Program-made: the position numbers and the translations under genes
Assembly: GCA_965226775.1 (NCBI GenBank)
Contig: CBDDEI010000002.1
Span: forward strand, 1,364,001 to 1,428,000
Length of the DNA stretch: 64,000 nt
Reading direction: 5' to 3'
Origin: CBDDEI01 sp965226775
Lineage (GTDB): Bacteria > Chloroflexota > Dehalococcoidia > SHYD01
The notes under the pieces: model-generated
Told to the model about the DNA's origin: nothing
The model's input: only the letters and a program-made list of their open reading frames with translations
Databases searched by the model: none
Shown: in pieces, positions 8,208 to 16,584 of the stretch
How positions within the stretch are numbered: position 1 is the first letter of the stretch
How the letters are laid out: every line of letters begins with the position of its first letter

Positions 8208-8210
8208 AAT

Positions 8211-11200
8211 CTACTCCTGTACTCCTGCTGCGGAGCGGGAATCTTGCAATAGTTGCTCAACCAGCTGCTGGTCCGAAGGCTCGCGCCGCAGCCAGCGCTG
8301 GAAGTCGTCCAGCAGCGTGTAGACTACCGGCACCACCACGAGAGTGAGCAGTGTGGAAGTGATGAGCCCGCCGATAACGGTGATCGCCATGGGCGACCTC
8401 CACGCGGACCCCGGGCTTAGCCCAATGGCAACGGGAAGCATGCCCGCAATCATGGCCATAGTGGTCATGAGGATAGGGCGCAGCCGCATAGGGCCGGCAC
8501 GCAGCACCGCCTCTGTTCGCTCCATACCGCTGCGGCGCGCTTGTAATATAAAGTCGATGAGCAGGATAGCATTCTTGGTCACCAGACCCATAAGGAGAAT
8601 GATGCCGATCATGCCCATCACATCCAAAGCATTTCCCGTAATCAACAGGGCTAGCAGCGCGCCTGCTAAGGCTAAAGGAAGGGAGAGCATGATGGTGAGT
8701 GGATGGATAAATGACCCAAACTGAGAGGCCAGCACCATGTAGACAAAGAGTATCGCTAGCATCAGTGCAGCGAGGAGCGCAGTGAATGACTCCTCGCTTT
8801 CCTGGGAGTTCCCGGCGAACTCGATGGTCACGCCTCGAGGGAGGTTCAGCTCCTGCTGACTTGCGGCCACCTCTTGAATGACGTCGTTCTCTGAACGTCC
8901 TAGCACGTTTGCCCCAACGAGGATCTGAGGCCTCCGGTCGTCCCTGGATATTTGGGTGGGACCAATGACCGTCTCAACAGTAACCATTGCAGAGAGCGGG
9001 ACAGCTATGCCCTGCGTAGAGGGGATGGTAGTAGCCAGCACATCGTTAATGTTTATGCGGTCCTGCTCCCGCAGCCGTACCACAATGTTCGTCTCACGGC
9101 CACCCTCCCGCAGCTTGGAAACAGAGTCGCCGTTGACTAGCGTGCGCAACATTGTAGCGGCGGACGCCGCGCTGACCCCCAAGTCGGCGGCCTTCTGGTT
9201 GTCCACCTGCACATGTAGCTCTGGCTTACCGGGCTTGTAGCTCCTGTCAAGATCTACAACACCTGCTATTGCAGCCATCTTTTCCATTAGCTCGCTGCTA
9301 ACTACTTCAAGCTCATCCACACTCTCGCCGCCAGAGAGATTCAGGAGGACCTGACGTGACTGCAAGGAAGAGGATACACCATCGCCGCGCACGGATTGGT
9401 TGCTGAACGAGATGCCTGGCATGTTCTCCAGCACCGTTCGCATGCGCGCTACAATTGGCTTGTTGTACTTGATGTCGGCTAACGTCACCAAGAAGCGCGT
9501 GTTTCCTGGATTCACCGTGGTGTACACGCTCTCTATTTCTGGTTGCTCAAAGAGGATCTCCTCTATATGACGCGCAGAAAAGTCCGTCTCGTCTAGGGTT
9601 GTGCCCGGAGGCATTTCTGTCGAGAAGGTAAAGTAAGCCGTCTCATCTTGCCCAAAGAACTGGATGCCCAGGAAGGGGACAATGCCAAGGCTGAGGATGA
9701 ACGCGCTCATGCCGATAGCAACAACGCTCTTGCGATGATTCAGCGACCATGCAAGCAAGCGTTCATAGAAGTTGCTCAGCGCGGCGTACCCTTGCTCGAA
9801 TCGGCTGGGCTTGAGGGTCTGACCTCCTCGGCGACTAGCGTCCATCTGCTTGAAGAAGTGGGCGGAAAGCATGGGGGCAAGAGTGAACGCCTCTACGGTC
9901 GAGATGATGACGGTCATAGCTACTGTAAGGCCGAACTGGCGGAAGAACTGTCCAATGATGCCGCTGGTGAAGGCCACGGGCACAAAGACGGCCAGCACGG
10001 CAAGGCTGGTTGCCAGCACGGCGAATGCAATCTCCTTGGTTCCTTTGCTAGCTGCCTCTCTGGGCTCTTCCCCGCGCTCCATTCTACGGAAGATGTTTTC
10101 ACGCACCACAATGGCATCATCTATTAGCAGACCAATGGAAAGTGAAAGGGCCATCAGGGTCATAATATTGAGGGTGAAGCCCAGTAGGCTGATGGCCCAG
10201 AAGGTTGTCATAATAATGACGGGCATACCGGCCACCGTCACCAGGGTATTGCGCAGGTCTCGGAAAAAGAGCAGCACTACAAGGGCCGCAAGTATGCTGC
10301 CCAACACGATGGCTAGCGTCACGTCCTGATTAGACTCGTTTATGGCCTTAGATTCGTCACGTACCATGGTCAGGGCCACGTCTGTGTAGGCTGTCTCCAG
10401 CCGCTCGATTTCTTGCTTCACCGACTCTGCGACCTGAACGGTGTTGGTGCCTGACTGCTTCCGGATAGAGAGAATCAGGCTGTTTTCCCCGTTCAGACGG
10501 GTGTACTGACGCCGCTCAGCCGTGCCGTCTATTATTGTCGCTATGTCTCGTAGCATGATGGGGATGCCGTTGCGTTGCGCAACCACTAGCCCCGCGATCT
10601 CCTGGACGTTGTTGAATTCTCCAGTGGTTTTGAGGAGCAGGTCTTCATTGCCCTGGGTAAGCCTACCGCCAGGCACGCTCAGGTTCTGACGGCTGAGGGC
10701 GGCGCTAACGTCTTGGACGGAAAGATTGCGCGCCTGCAGTGCATTCAGGTTCAATGCCAACTGCACTTCCCGATCTGTCTCACCAGAGATATTCACCTGG
10801 CCCACGCCGCTTAGCCGCTCTAGGGTAGGCTTAAGGGTGTCTTCGACAAAATAGGTGAAGTCCAGTGGTGAGCGATTTAGATTGGAGTTGGTCACTGCGT
10901 AGACCAAGATAGGCTGTGTGGAGGGGTCAAAGCGCAGTACGGTGGGATCGGTGGCATCGTCCGGCAGCTGGTTCGCAACAAGGCCTAAGCGATCTCGCAC
11001 CGCGTTGGCCCCCTCTTCTATCGGAGCCTCCAGCTTCAGCTCAACGATGATGAGCGAGTTGCCTTCTGTCGAAGTGGAGCGTAGCGTCTCCAAATTCGGA
11101 ATCGACGCGAAGGCATCTTCTAGCGGCTCCGTGATCTGTGTCGCTACTTCTTGAGGGCTTGCGCCGGGGAGAGAAGTGCTCACCGCAATAACCGGAAAGT

Positions 11201-11321
11201 TCACGTCGGGGAGTAAATCCACGCCCATACGCGCATAGGAGATGCTGCCAATAATAACTGCGGCAACCACTACCATAGTGACTAGAACAGGTTGCTTTAT
11301 GGAAGTATCAGAAAGCCACAT
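8211..11321 (-). CDS. AcrB/HAE1-family RND efflux transporter
   Basis: The 1036 aa match the usual RND pump length. The sequence begins with Ser-Ile-Lys-Gln-Pro-Val-Leu-Val-Thr-Met-Val in TM1, contains the porter-domain pattern Val-Ser-Thr-Ser-Leu-Pro-Gly-Ala-Ser-Pro-Gln-Glu-Val, and has the TM4 proton-relay pair Gly-Leu-Leu-Ile-Asp-Asp-Ala-Ile-Val-Val. The second half holds Gly-Leu-Val-Thr-Lys-Asn-Ala-Ile-Leu-Leu-Ile-Asp-Phe. These are all standard for proton-driven drug or solvent exporters. It sits between the marR gene (21 bp upstream) and the adaptor, forming one operon. Substrate cannot be inferred. Confidence 0.95.
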   Translation of the reverse strand: MWLSDTSIKQPVLVTMVVVAAVIIGSISYARMGVDLLPDVNFPVIAVSTSLPGASPQEVATQITEPLEDAFASIPNLETLRSTSTEGNSLIIVELKLEAPIEEGANAVRDRLGLVANQLPDDATDPTVLRFDPSTQPILVYAVTNSNLNRSPLDFTYFVEDTLKPTLERLSGVGQVNISGETDREVQLALNLNALQARNLSVQDVSAALSRQNLSVPGGRLTQGNEDLLLKTTGEFNNVQEIAGLVVAQRNGIPIMLRDIATIIDGTAERRQYTRLNGENSLILSIRKQSGTNTVQVAESVKQEIERLETAYTDVALTMVRDESKAINESNQDVTLAIVLGSILAALVVLLFFRDLRNTLVTVAGMPVIIMTTFWAISLLGFTLNIMTLMALSLSIGLLIDDAIVVRENIFRRMERGEEPREAASKGTKEIAFAVLATSLAVLAVFVPVAFTSGIIGQFFRQFGLTVAMTVIISTVEAFTLAPMLSAHFFKQMDASRRGGQTLKPSRFEQGYAALSNFYERLLAWSLNHRKSVVAIGMSAFILSLGIVPFLGIQFFGQDETAYFTFSTEMPPGTTLDETDFSARHIEEILFEQPEIESVYTTVNPGNTRFLVTLADIKYNKPIVARMRTVLENMPGISFSNQSVRGDGVSSSLQSRQVLLNLSGGESVDELEVVSSELMEKMAAIAGVVDLDRSYKPGKPELHVQVDNQKAADLGVSAASAATMLRTLVNGDSVSKLREGGRETNIVVRLREQDRININDVLATTIPSTQGIAVPLSAMVTVETVIGPTQISRDDRRPQILVGANVLGRSENDVIQEVAASQQELNLPRGVTIEFAGNSQESEESFTALLAALMLAILFVYMVLASQFGSFIHPLTIMLSLPLALAGALLALLITGNALDVMGMIGIILLMGLVTKNAILLIDFILQARRSGMERTEAVLRAGPMRLRPILMTTMAMIAGMLPVAIGLSPGSAWRSPMAITVIGGLITSTLLTLVVVPVVYTLLDDFQRWLRREPSDQQLVEQLLQDSRSAAGVQE

Positions 11322-11342
11322 GCTTGTTTATACTCCAAAGCG

Positions 11343-11837
11343 TTACGGAATAGCCTGGTCTTGTTCAGGGGATTCATTCTGGTGGTGGGCGGAAGCGATG
11401 AGTAGCCGCGTTGCTTCTAGGACGACCTGAATCTCTTCAGGCGAGAGGGCACGCACCAGGCTGCCCAATGTTTCCGCGTCTGCTTCATAGAGGGAGTCCG
11501 CCATCTTGCGGCCCTGCTCTGTAAGGGAGCAGATCACCAGTCTGCGGTCGTCCGGGTTTTCTCGGCGGCTGATGAGATTGCGTTCAGCCAGGCGGTCCAC
11601 CACGCCTGTTGCAGAAGGCAGACTAATGCCGAGTGACGCGGCGATCTTGCTCATGTTGGCGGGCGCTTCTGAGAGAAAGAGGACGATGCGGCACTGAGGC
11701 ATGGTCAAGTCGAAGATATCCGGGTCGCGGGGTTCTCTGAACCGCCGGTGGAAGATCTGCGTGATCCCCCGCATATTCTCCAGGACCTCTTTGACCAAGG
11801 CGTCGCGCTGCTCTGTTGTAGGGATATGGCTGGTCAT
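11343..11837 (-). CDS. MarR-family regulator of the RND operon
   Basis: The 164-aa protein has the MarR winged helix: Leu-Thr-Met-Pro-Gln-Cys-Arg-Ile-Val-Leu-Phe-Leu, then Met-Ser-Lys-Ile-Ala-Ala-Ser-Leu-Gly-Ile-Ser-Leu-Pro-Ser-Ala-Thr-Gly-Val-Val-Asp-Arg-Leu as recognition helix, and a wing with Asn-Pro-Asp-Asp-Arg-Arg-Leu-Val. A promoter and a palindrome lie directly upstream, consistent with repression of itself and of the pump and adaptor downstream. The ATG is preceded by an AT-rich leader without a strong Shine-Dalgarno. Confidence 0.92.
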   Translation of the reverse strand: MTSHIPTTEQRDALVKEVLENMRGITQIFHRRFREPRDPDIFDLTMPQCRIVLFLSEAPANMSKIAASLGISLPSATGVVDRLAERNLISRRENPDDRRLVICSLTEQGRKMADSLYEADAETLGSLVRALSPEEIQVVLEATRLLIASAHHQNESPEQDQAIP

Positions 11838-11863
11838 AGGTTAACTATTATCTATACTGTAGT

Positions 11864-11902
11864 ACTTAGGTTGATATTAACTAAGTTGCGCCACCCCGTC
11901 AA
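11864..11902 (-). promoter_or_regulatory. marR-operon promoter with overlapping palindromic operator
   Basis: Reading the minus strand, TTGACG (11902-11897), a 17-base spacer and TAATAT (11879-11874) form a sigma70-like promoter. The inverted repeat ACTTAG-N11-CTAAGT (11864-11869 and 11881-11886) brackets the -10 hexamer. That is where a MarR dimer would block RNA polymerase. It is 27 bases from the marR start. Confidence 0.6.
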
Positions 11903-11946
11903 GCATTCCGTGCAAAATTTCACAAACTATTCCCTGAACTTAGGCG

Positions 11947-11952
11947 TATAAT
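11947..11952 (+). promoter_or_regulatory. Candidate -10 box upstream of topA
   Basis: TATAAT is 80 bases before the GTG start of topA, in the divergent gap between topA and the marR operon. No convincing -35 was found at standard spacing. Confidence 0.4.
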
Positions 11953-12031
11953 GCGGCAGATTCGTTGACCGCACTTTTTACGGTAAGCTATGCTTATGTT
12001 CTAATTAGATAAGAAGGGTTACAGTTCTATC

Positions 12032-14344
12032 GTGGCAGAACGAAGACGTACAGGCGTGAGACGCACTACCAAGCGCACCGTTGCACGCAGCACAACAAAA
12101 GAAAAGACGGCTCGCAGCGGCAAAGTGCTAACGCTGGGGCGGGGCAAAAGTCTGGTGATAGTAGAATCACCGGCTAAGGCGCGCACCATTGGCCCTATCC
12201 TGGGCAGCGCCTTTGTGGTGGAAGCCTCCCTGGGCCACGTGCGAGATCTGCCCAAGAGCACGCTGGGCGTCTCCGTGGACGACGAATTCATGCCTAAGTA
12301 CTTGATTCCCCGAGAGAAGAAGGCCCTGGTCAACCAGCTCAAGAGCTACGCTAAGACGGCCAAGACGGTCTACCTTGCAACTGACCCTGACCGAGAGGGT
12401 GAGGCCATCGCCTGGCATCTGGTGCAGGCGGGGGAGATGGAAGACCGCCCGTTGCAGCGAGTGGTGTTCCATGAGATCACGCCTGAGGCCATCAAAGAGG
12501 CCTTTGAGCATCCGCTGAGCATCAATATGGACTTGGTGTACGCACAGCAGGCCCGCCGCATCCTGGACCGGCTGGTGGGGTACTCCCTGAGTCCCGTGCT
12601 GTGGAAGAAGGTCCGCAGCGGCCTCTCCGCCGGACGGGTGCAGTCGGTTGCCCTTCGCATGATTGTGGAGCGAGAGCGCGAAGTACGAAGCTTCACGCCG
12701 CAAGAGTACTGGACCATTGATACCGAGCTGGGCAAAGCACTACCTGCAGCCGGACGCCGCTCCGCCAAGGCGGATAGCTTTGTTGCGACGCTAGTAAACC
12801 TGGCGGGCAAGCGCGGCCGTATTGCTGTCAATAACCAAACGAGCGCTCAGAAGCTAGTCGCAGACCTCAAAGCTTCCAACTTCAAGGTCGCCAGCATCAC
12901 CAAGAAGGACTCGCACCGTCAGCCGCAAGCGCCCTTCACCACCAGCACGCTGCAGCAGGAAGCGGCCCGCAAGCTGGGCTTTACCGCGCAGCGCACCATG
13001 GCCGTTGCTCAGCAGCTTTACGAAGGGCTGAACGTTGGGCAGGGTGGCTCCGTGGGCTTGATTACCTATCTCCGTACCGATTCTGTGCGGGTGGCTGAGA
13101 CGGCTATCGACCAAGCGCGTACGTACATACGAAGTGCCTTCGGGGGCGACTTCGTGCCCAAGTCGCCGCGACGCTACACGCAGCGGTCAAAGGGGGCACA
13201 GGAGGCCCACGAGGCGATCCGCCCGACCTCTATTGCCCGCACGCCTGACGAAGTCCGCAGTGTGCTCACTACCGACCAGCGCCGCCTCTATGAATTGATC
13301 TGGAAGCGTATGGTGGCTAGCCAGATGGCGAATGCCAACCTGGAAACCACCAGCGCGGACGTTGAAGCAACAAAAGACGCCTCGAAAGACACGTACATCC
13401 TACGGAGTTCCGAGACACGAGTGGTCTTTCCCGGCTATCAGACTCTCTACCAGGAGAGTCAGGATGATGACAACCAGGACCAGGATAGCCCGAAGCGCGG
13501 CCGCAGAGATGCGGCGGCGGCGCTGCTAGCGTCGTTGCAGAAGGGCGATGCCCTGGACCTCCGTCAGATCGATCCGCTGCAACACTTCACGCAGCCACCG
13601 CCTCGCTTTTCCGATGCTAGCTTGGTGAAGGCGCTGGAAGCCAACGGCATCGGCCGTCCCAGCACTTACGCAGCGATCATCGGCACGCTGCAGGGCCGCG
13701 GCTACGTGCACAGGGAGCAGCGGCAACTGGTGCCCCAGGAGCTTGGCGAGGTAGTGAACGACCTCCTGACCGAGCACTTTCCTGAGGTAGTGGACATAGG
13801 GTTCACCGCTCGCTTGGAAGGGGAGCTGGACGATATTGCCGCGGGCGACCAGACCTGGGTGCCCGTGGTTCGGGAGTTCTACCAGCCCTTCTCCAAGAAC
13901 GTGGAGCAGGCGTATGAGGAGATTCAGAAGATCAAGCTCACTCCTGAGTACACCGGGGACAACTGCGAGCTGTGCGGCAGTCAACTCCTCTATCGCGTGG
14001 GCCGCTACGGGCGCTTCATTGCCTGCTCTGGCTTCCCCGCGTGTCGCTTCACCAAACCTATCCTGAAGCTAATGAATGTAAAGTGCCCCAGAGATGAAGG
14101 CGAGTTGGTGGAGAAGCGTGGCCGCCAGGGCCGTCGCATCTTCTACGGCTGCGCCAACTTCCCGGCCTGTGAGTTCACCTCCTGGGATAAGCCTATCCCA
14201 CAGCCCTGCCCAAGCTGTGGCGGTATGCTTACAGAGCCGCGACGCGGACGCGCCAAGTGCACCCAGTGTGACTACACCGGCGTCGTCCCAAGCCAGACGC
14301 AGGGCGAACCAAGCCGCGAGCTAGTAGCCGCAGGCAGCAGCTAG
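12032..14344 (+). CDS. topA: DNA topoisomerase I (type IA)
   Basis: The 770 aa start at GTG 12032. The N-terminal tail of about 35 basic residues is followed by the Toprim domain (Ser-Leu-Val-Ile-Val-Glu-Ser-Pro-Ala-Lys-Ala, then Ala-Thr-Asp-Pro-Asp-Arg-Glu-Gly-Glu-Ala). The core has the active-site motif Gly-Leu-Ile-Thr-Tyr-Leu-Arg-Thr-Asp-Ser with catalytic Tyr346, and Asn-Gly-Ile-Gly-Arg-Pro-Ser-Thr-Tyr-Ala. The last 120 residues carry three Cys4-type zinc ribbons (Cys-Glu-Leu-Cys, Cys-Pro-x-x-x-x, Cys-Pro-Ser-Cys). It relaxes negatively supercoiled DNA. It heads a housekeeping run with aroQ 9 bases behind. Confidence 0.96.
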   Translation: MAERRRTGVRRTTKRTVARSTTKEKTARSGKVLTLGRGKSLVIVESPAKARTIGPILGSAFVVEASLGHVRDLPKSTLGVSVDDEFMPKYLIPREKKALVNQLKSYAKTAKTVYLATDPDREGEAIAWHLVQAGEMEDRPLQRVVFHEITPEAIKEAFEHPLSINMDLVYAQQARRILDRLVGYSLSPVLWKKVRSGLSAGRVQSVALRMIVEREREVRSFTPQEYWTIDTELGKALPAAGRRSAKADSFVATLVNLAGKRGRIAVNNQTSAQKLVADLKASNFKVASITKKDSHRQPQAPFTTSTLQQEAARKLGFTAQRTMAVAQQLYEGLNVGQGGSVGLITYLRTDSVRVAETAIDQARTYIRSAFGGDFVPKSPRRYTQRSKGAQEAHEAIRPTSIARTPDEVRSVLTTDQRRLYELIWKRMVASQMANANLETTSADVEATKDASKDTYILRSSETRVVFPGYQTLYQESQDDDNQDQDSPKRGRRDAAAALLASLQKGDALDLRQIDPLQHFTQPPPRFSDASLVKALEANGIGRPSTYAAIIGTLQGRGYVHREQRQLVPQELGEVVNDLLTEHFPEVVDIGFTARLEGELDDIAAGDQTWVPVVREFYQPFSKNVEQAYEEIQKIKLTPEYTGDNCELCGSQLLYRVGRYGRFIACSGFPACRFTKPILKLMNVKCPRDEGELVEKRGRQGRRIFYGCANFPACEFTSWDKPIPQPCPSCGGMLTEPRRGRAKCTQCDYTGVVPSQTQGEPSRELVAAGSS

Positions 14345-14353
14345 GCGCGACCA

Positions 14354-14803
14354 ATGAAGCTCCTGCTGCTCCAGGGCGTCAATCTAAACACCCTGGGTAC
14401 CCGTCAACCCGAGATATATGGCTCCATGACCCTGGAGGAGATCAACGCTAGGGCAACGGAGCATGCCAAAGGGCTGGGGGTGGAGCTTGTCGCCTACCAG
14501 ACCAATATCGAAGGCGAGCTGGTCAACTTCATCCAGCGGGAAGCCCCAGGCGCAGACGGTATCCTCATCAACCCCGGTGCGTGGACCCATTACAGCATCG
14601 CATTGAGAGACGCGCTGGCAGGTGCGGGCAAGCCTTTCGTAGAAGTGCACCTGAGCAACGTGTACGCCAGGGAACCCTTCCGTCAGCGCTCGGTGCTTTC
14701 CAGCGTTGCCAAAGGTGTCGTGAGCGGCCTTGGGTGGCGCGGCTACGTGGCTGCGCTTGATGCGCTCGTGGGTATCCTCCAAGAAGAGGGCGGCAACGCG
14801 TAG
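14354..14803 (+). CDS. aroQ: Type II 3-dehydroquinate dehydratase
   Basis: This 149-aa enzyme has the family length and motifs: Asn-Leu-Asn-x-Leu-Gly-Thr-Arg-Gln-Pro-Glu-Ile-Tyr-Gly-Ser near the start (active-site Arg and Tyr), Asn-Pro-Gly-Ala-Trp-Thr-His-Tyr-Ser in the middle, and Glu-Val-His-Leu-Ser-Asn-Val-Tyr-Ala-Arg-Glu. It dehydrates 3-dehydroquinate to 3-dehydroshikimate in the shikimate pathway. The usual Asn-Gly-Pro-Asn-Leu-Asn is Gln-Gly-Val-Asn-Leu-Asn here, an unusual but non-catalytic change. The prephenate dehydrogenase at 28.8 kb is the other aromatic-pathway gene in the window. Confidence 0.93.
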   Translation: MKLLLLQGVNLNTLGTRQPEIYGSMTLEEINARATEHAKGLGVELVAYQTNIEGELVNFIQREAPGADGILINPGAWTHYSIALRDALAGAGKPFVEVHLSNVYAREPFRQRSVLSSVAKGVVSGLGWRGYVAALDALVGILQEEGGNA

Positions 14804-14829
14804 GACGCGTAGCAACAGGAGAGGGAACG

Positions 14830-15891
14830 ATGAGTCAACGTCTTGAGAGGTTGCGGGCCCGGTTGCTGGAAAAAGGCTACGATGGAATCCTTGTTTCGCA
14901 GGCGGAGAACCGCCGCTATCTGAGTGGCTTTGCCGGATCTGCCGGCTATCTTGTCATTACACAGAAGGAGGCGGTACTCTGCACCGACTTCCGCTATACG
15001 GAGCAAGCGGGCCTCCAGGCCCCTGAGTTCAACGTGCAGCAGATCGCAGGCGATTACTCCGCGTGGCTAACGCCTCTTGTTACCGACCTCCAAGCGCACC
15101 GCCTCGCTTTCGATGCCCAGCACATTACGGTGAAGTCGCACACGGCATTGCAAAAAGCCTTTGTGGATACGCAGGTAGAGCTGCTGCCGGATAGCGAGAC
15201 CGTTGAGGTGCTACGGGCCATAAAGGAGCCGGAAGAGATCGCTGCAGTGGAGCGCGCGCAGGCGTTGACGGACGCTGCGTTTATCTATGTGAGCAACGAG
15301 CGGATGCAGCCGGGCATGACGGAGAATGAAGTTGCCTGGGAGCTGGAACGCTTTATCCGGGAGCATGGCGGAGAAGGCTTGGCCTTTGACACAATCATCG
15401 CGGCGGGGGCCAACAGCGCGCGTCCCCACCATCGGGCAGGAGAGACTCGCATCAAAGCGGGGGAGCCTATCGTGATGGACTTTGGCGCAAAGGTAGACGG
15501 CTACTGCGCGGACATGACCCGCACCGTCTGCTTGGGCGAACAGGATGACGAGTTCCGCCGGGTGTATAATCTGGTGCTGGGCGCGCAGGTCGCCGCAGAA
15601 GCGCTTATTAAGACCGGCGTCACGGGTGAAGAAGCAGATAGCTACGCTCGCAAAATTATTGACGAGGCAGGCCACGCGGAGCACTTTGGCCATTCCCTTG
15701 GCCATGGCATCGGCCTCTACGTGCACGAGTACCCGCATGTGGCCAAACGGGCCCAGAATGTCCTGGAGGACGGGATGATCTTCAGTGTGGAGCCGGGCGT
15801 CTACCTCACTGGTTGGGGCGGCGTCCGCATTGAGGACCTGGTAGTGCTGGAGAGCGGTACGCCGCGCATTATCACCAAAGCGCCCAAGTAA
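14830..15891 (+). CDS. M24 Xaa-Pro aminopeptidase
   Basis: The 353-aa protein has a creatinase N-domain (1-130) followed by a pita-bread M24 catalytic domain. Metal-site motifs are visible: Ile-Val-Met-Asp-Phe-Gly-Ala-Lys-x-x-Gly-Tyr-Cys-Ala-Asp-Met-Thr-Arg (two Asp ligands), Gly-His-Ser-Leu-Gly-His-Gly-Ile-Gly (His ligand) and Phe-Ser-Val-Glu-Pro-Gly-Val-Tyr with Gly-Val-Arg-Ile-Glu-Asp (two Glu ligands). It removes N-terminal residues before proline. It often precedes efp, as here. AGGAGAGGG stands before the ATG. Confidence 0.93.
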   Translation: MSQRLERLRARLLEKGYDGILVSQAENRRYLSGFAGSAGYLVITQKEAVLCTDFRYTEQAGLQAPEFNVQQIAGDYSAWLTPLVTDLQAHRLAFDAQHITVKSHTALQKAFVDTQVELLPDSETVEVLRAIKEPEEIAAVERAQALTDAAFIYVSNERMQPGMTENEVAWELERFIREHGGEGLAFDTIIAAGANSARPHHRAGETRIKAGEPIVMDFGAKVDGYCADMTRTVCLGEQDDEFRRVYNLVLGAQVAAEALIKTGVTGEEADSYARKIIDEAGHAEHFGHSLGHGIGLYVHEYPHVAKRAQNVLEDGMIFSVEPGVYLTGWGGVRIEDLVVLESGTPRIITKAPK

Positions 15892-15981
15892 CTTGCCCTC
15901 TCCCATACTAAGGTGAGAAGGAGAGTTGAAGGTCAATTCGCCTTCCGCTTGAAGCAAGCAAAGACTAGCTAAGGGGTTTAT

Positions 15982-16539
15982 ATGATAGGCACCGGAGATC
16001 TGCGCAAAGGCATCACTATAGAGTTGGATGGCAAGCTCTACACCATCATGGATTATGAGCACATTAAGGTGGGCCGCGGCAGCGCGCAGGTGCGCATGAA
16101 GCTGCGGGACGTGCGGGCAGGCCACACCGTTGACCGCACCTTCCAGGCAGGGGAGCGCTTTCCCCGCGCCCGGTTGGACCACCACACCGTGCAGTATCTC
16201 TATGAGGAAAGCGGCCTCTACTATTTCATGGACCAGACGACTTTTGAGCAGTATCCCCTTACCCAAGACCAGCTTGGGAACGCCCTGAGCTATTTGAAGG
16301 AAGAGATGAGCATTGAGCTCCTCACCTATGAGAACGATCCTATCGGCGTTGAGCTACCTCTCTCCGTTGAGCTACTGGTTACCGAGACCGGCCCTTCGTT
16401 CAAGGGCGACACCGCCCAGGGCGGCACCAAGCCCGCCACTCTGGAGACCGGGCTGCTGGTACATGTTCCCCTCTTCCTTAACAACGGCGACAAAGTGAAG
16501 GTAGACACGCGAACCGGCCAATATATCGAGCGGGCGTAA
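15982..16539 (+). CDS. efp: Translation elongation factor P
   Basis: The 185 aa show the three beta-barrel domains of EF-P, which rescues ribosomes stalled on polyproline. The loop that reaches the peptidyl-transferase centre reads His-Ile-Lys-Val-Gly-Arg-Gly-Ser-Ala-Gln, so the tip residue is Arg32, not the lysine that is beta-lysylated in E. coli. The EF-P signature is present near the C-terminus (Val-Asp-Thr-Arg-Thr-Gly-Gln-Tyr-Ile-Glu-Arg). No epmA, epmB or earP-like modifier occurs in the window. The window encodes Pro-rich proteins (258-aa mucin-like, S41 tail, 1972-aa surface protein) that would be substrates. Confidence 0.95.
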   Translation: MIGTGDLRKGITIELDGKLYTIMDYEHIKVGRGSAQVRMKLRDVRAGHTVDRTFQAGERFPRARLDHHTVQYLYEESGLYYFMDQTTFEQYPLTQDQLGNALSYLKEEMSIELLTYENDPIGVELPLSVELLVTETGPSFKGDTAQGGTKPATLETGLLVHVPLFLNNGDKVKVDTRTGQYIERA

Positions 16540-16584
16540 GATACCGCCCCCTCTCCAGAGGCAGCAACAGGTTAAAAGCTCAGC

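Noticed and set aside
9648..10329. Two 159-codon plus-strand ORFs within the RND gene
   Set aside because: Antisense to well-conserved RND text.
15211..16266. 351-codon minus-strand ORF over the M24 peptidase and efp
   Set aside because: Antisense to two clear housekeeping genes.
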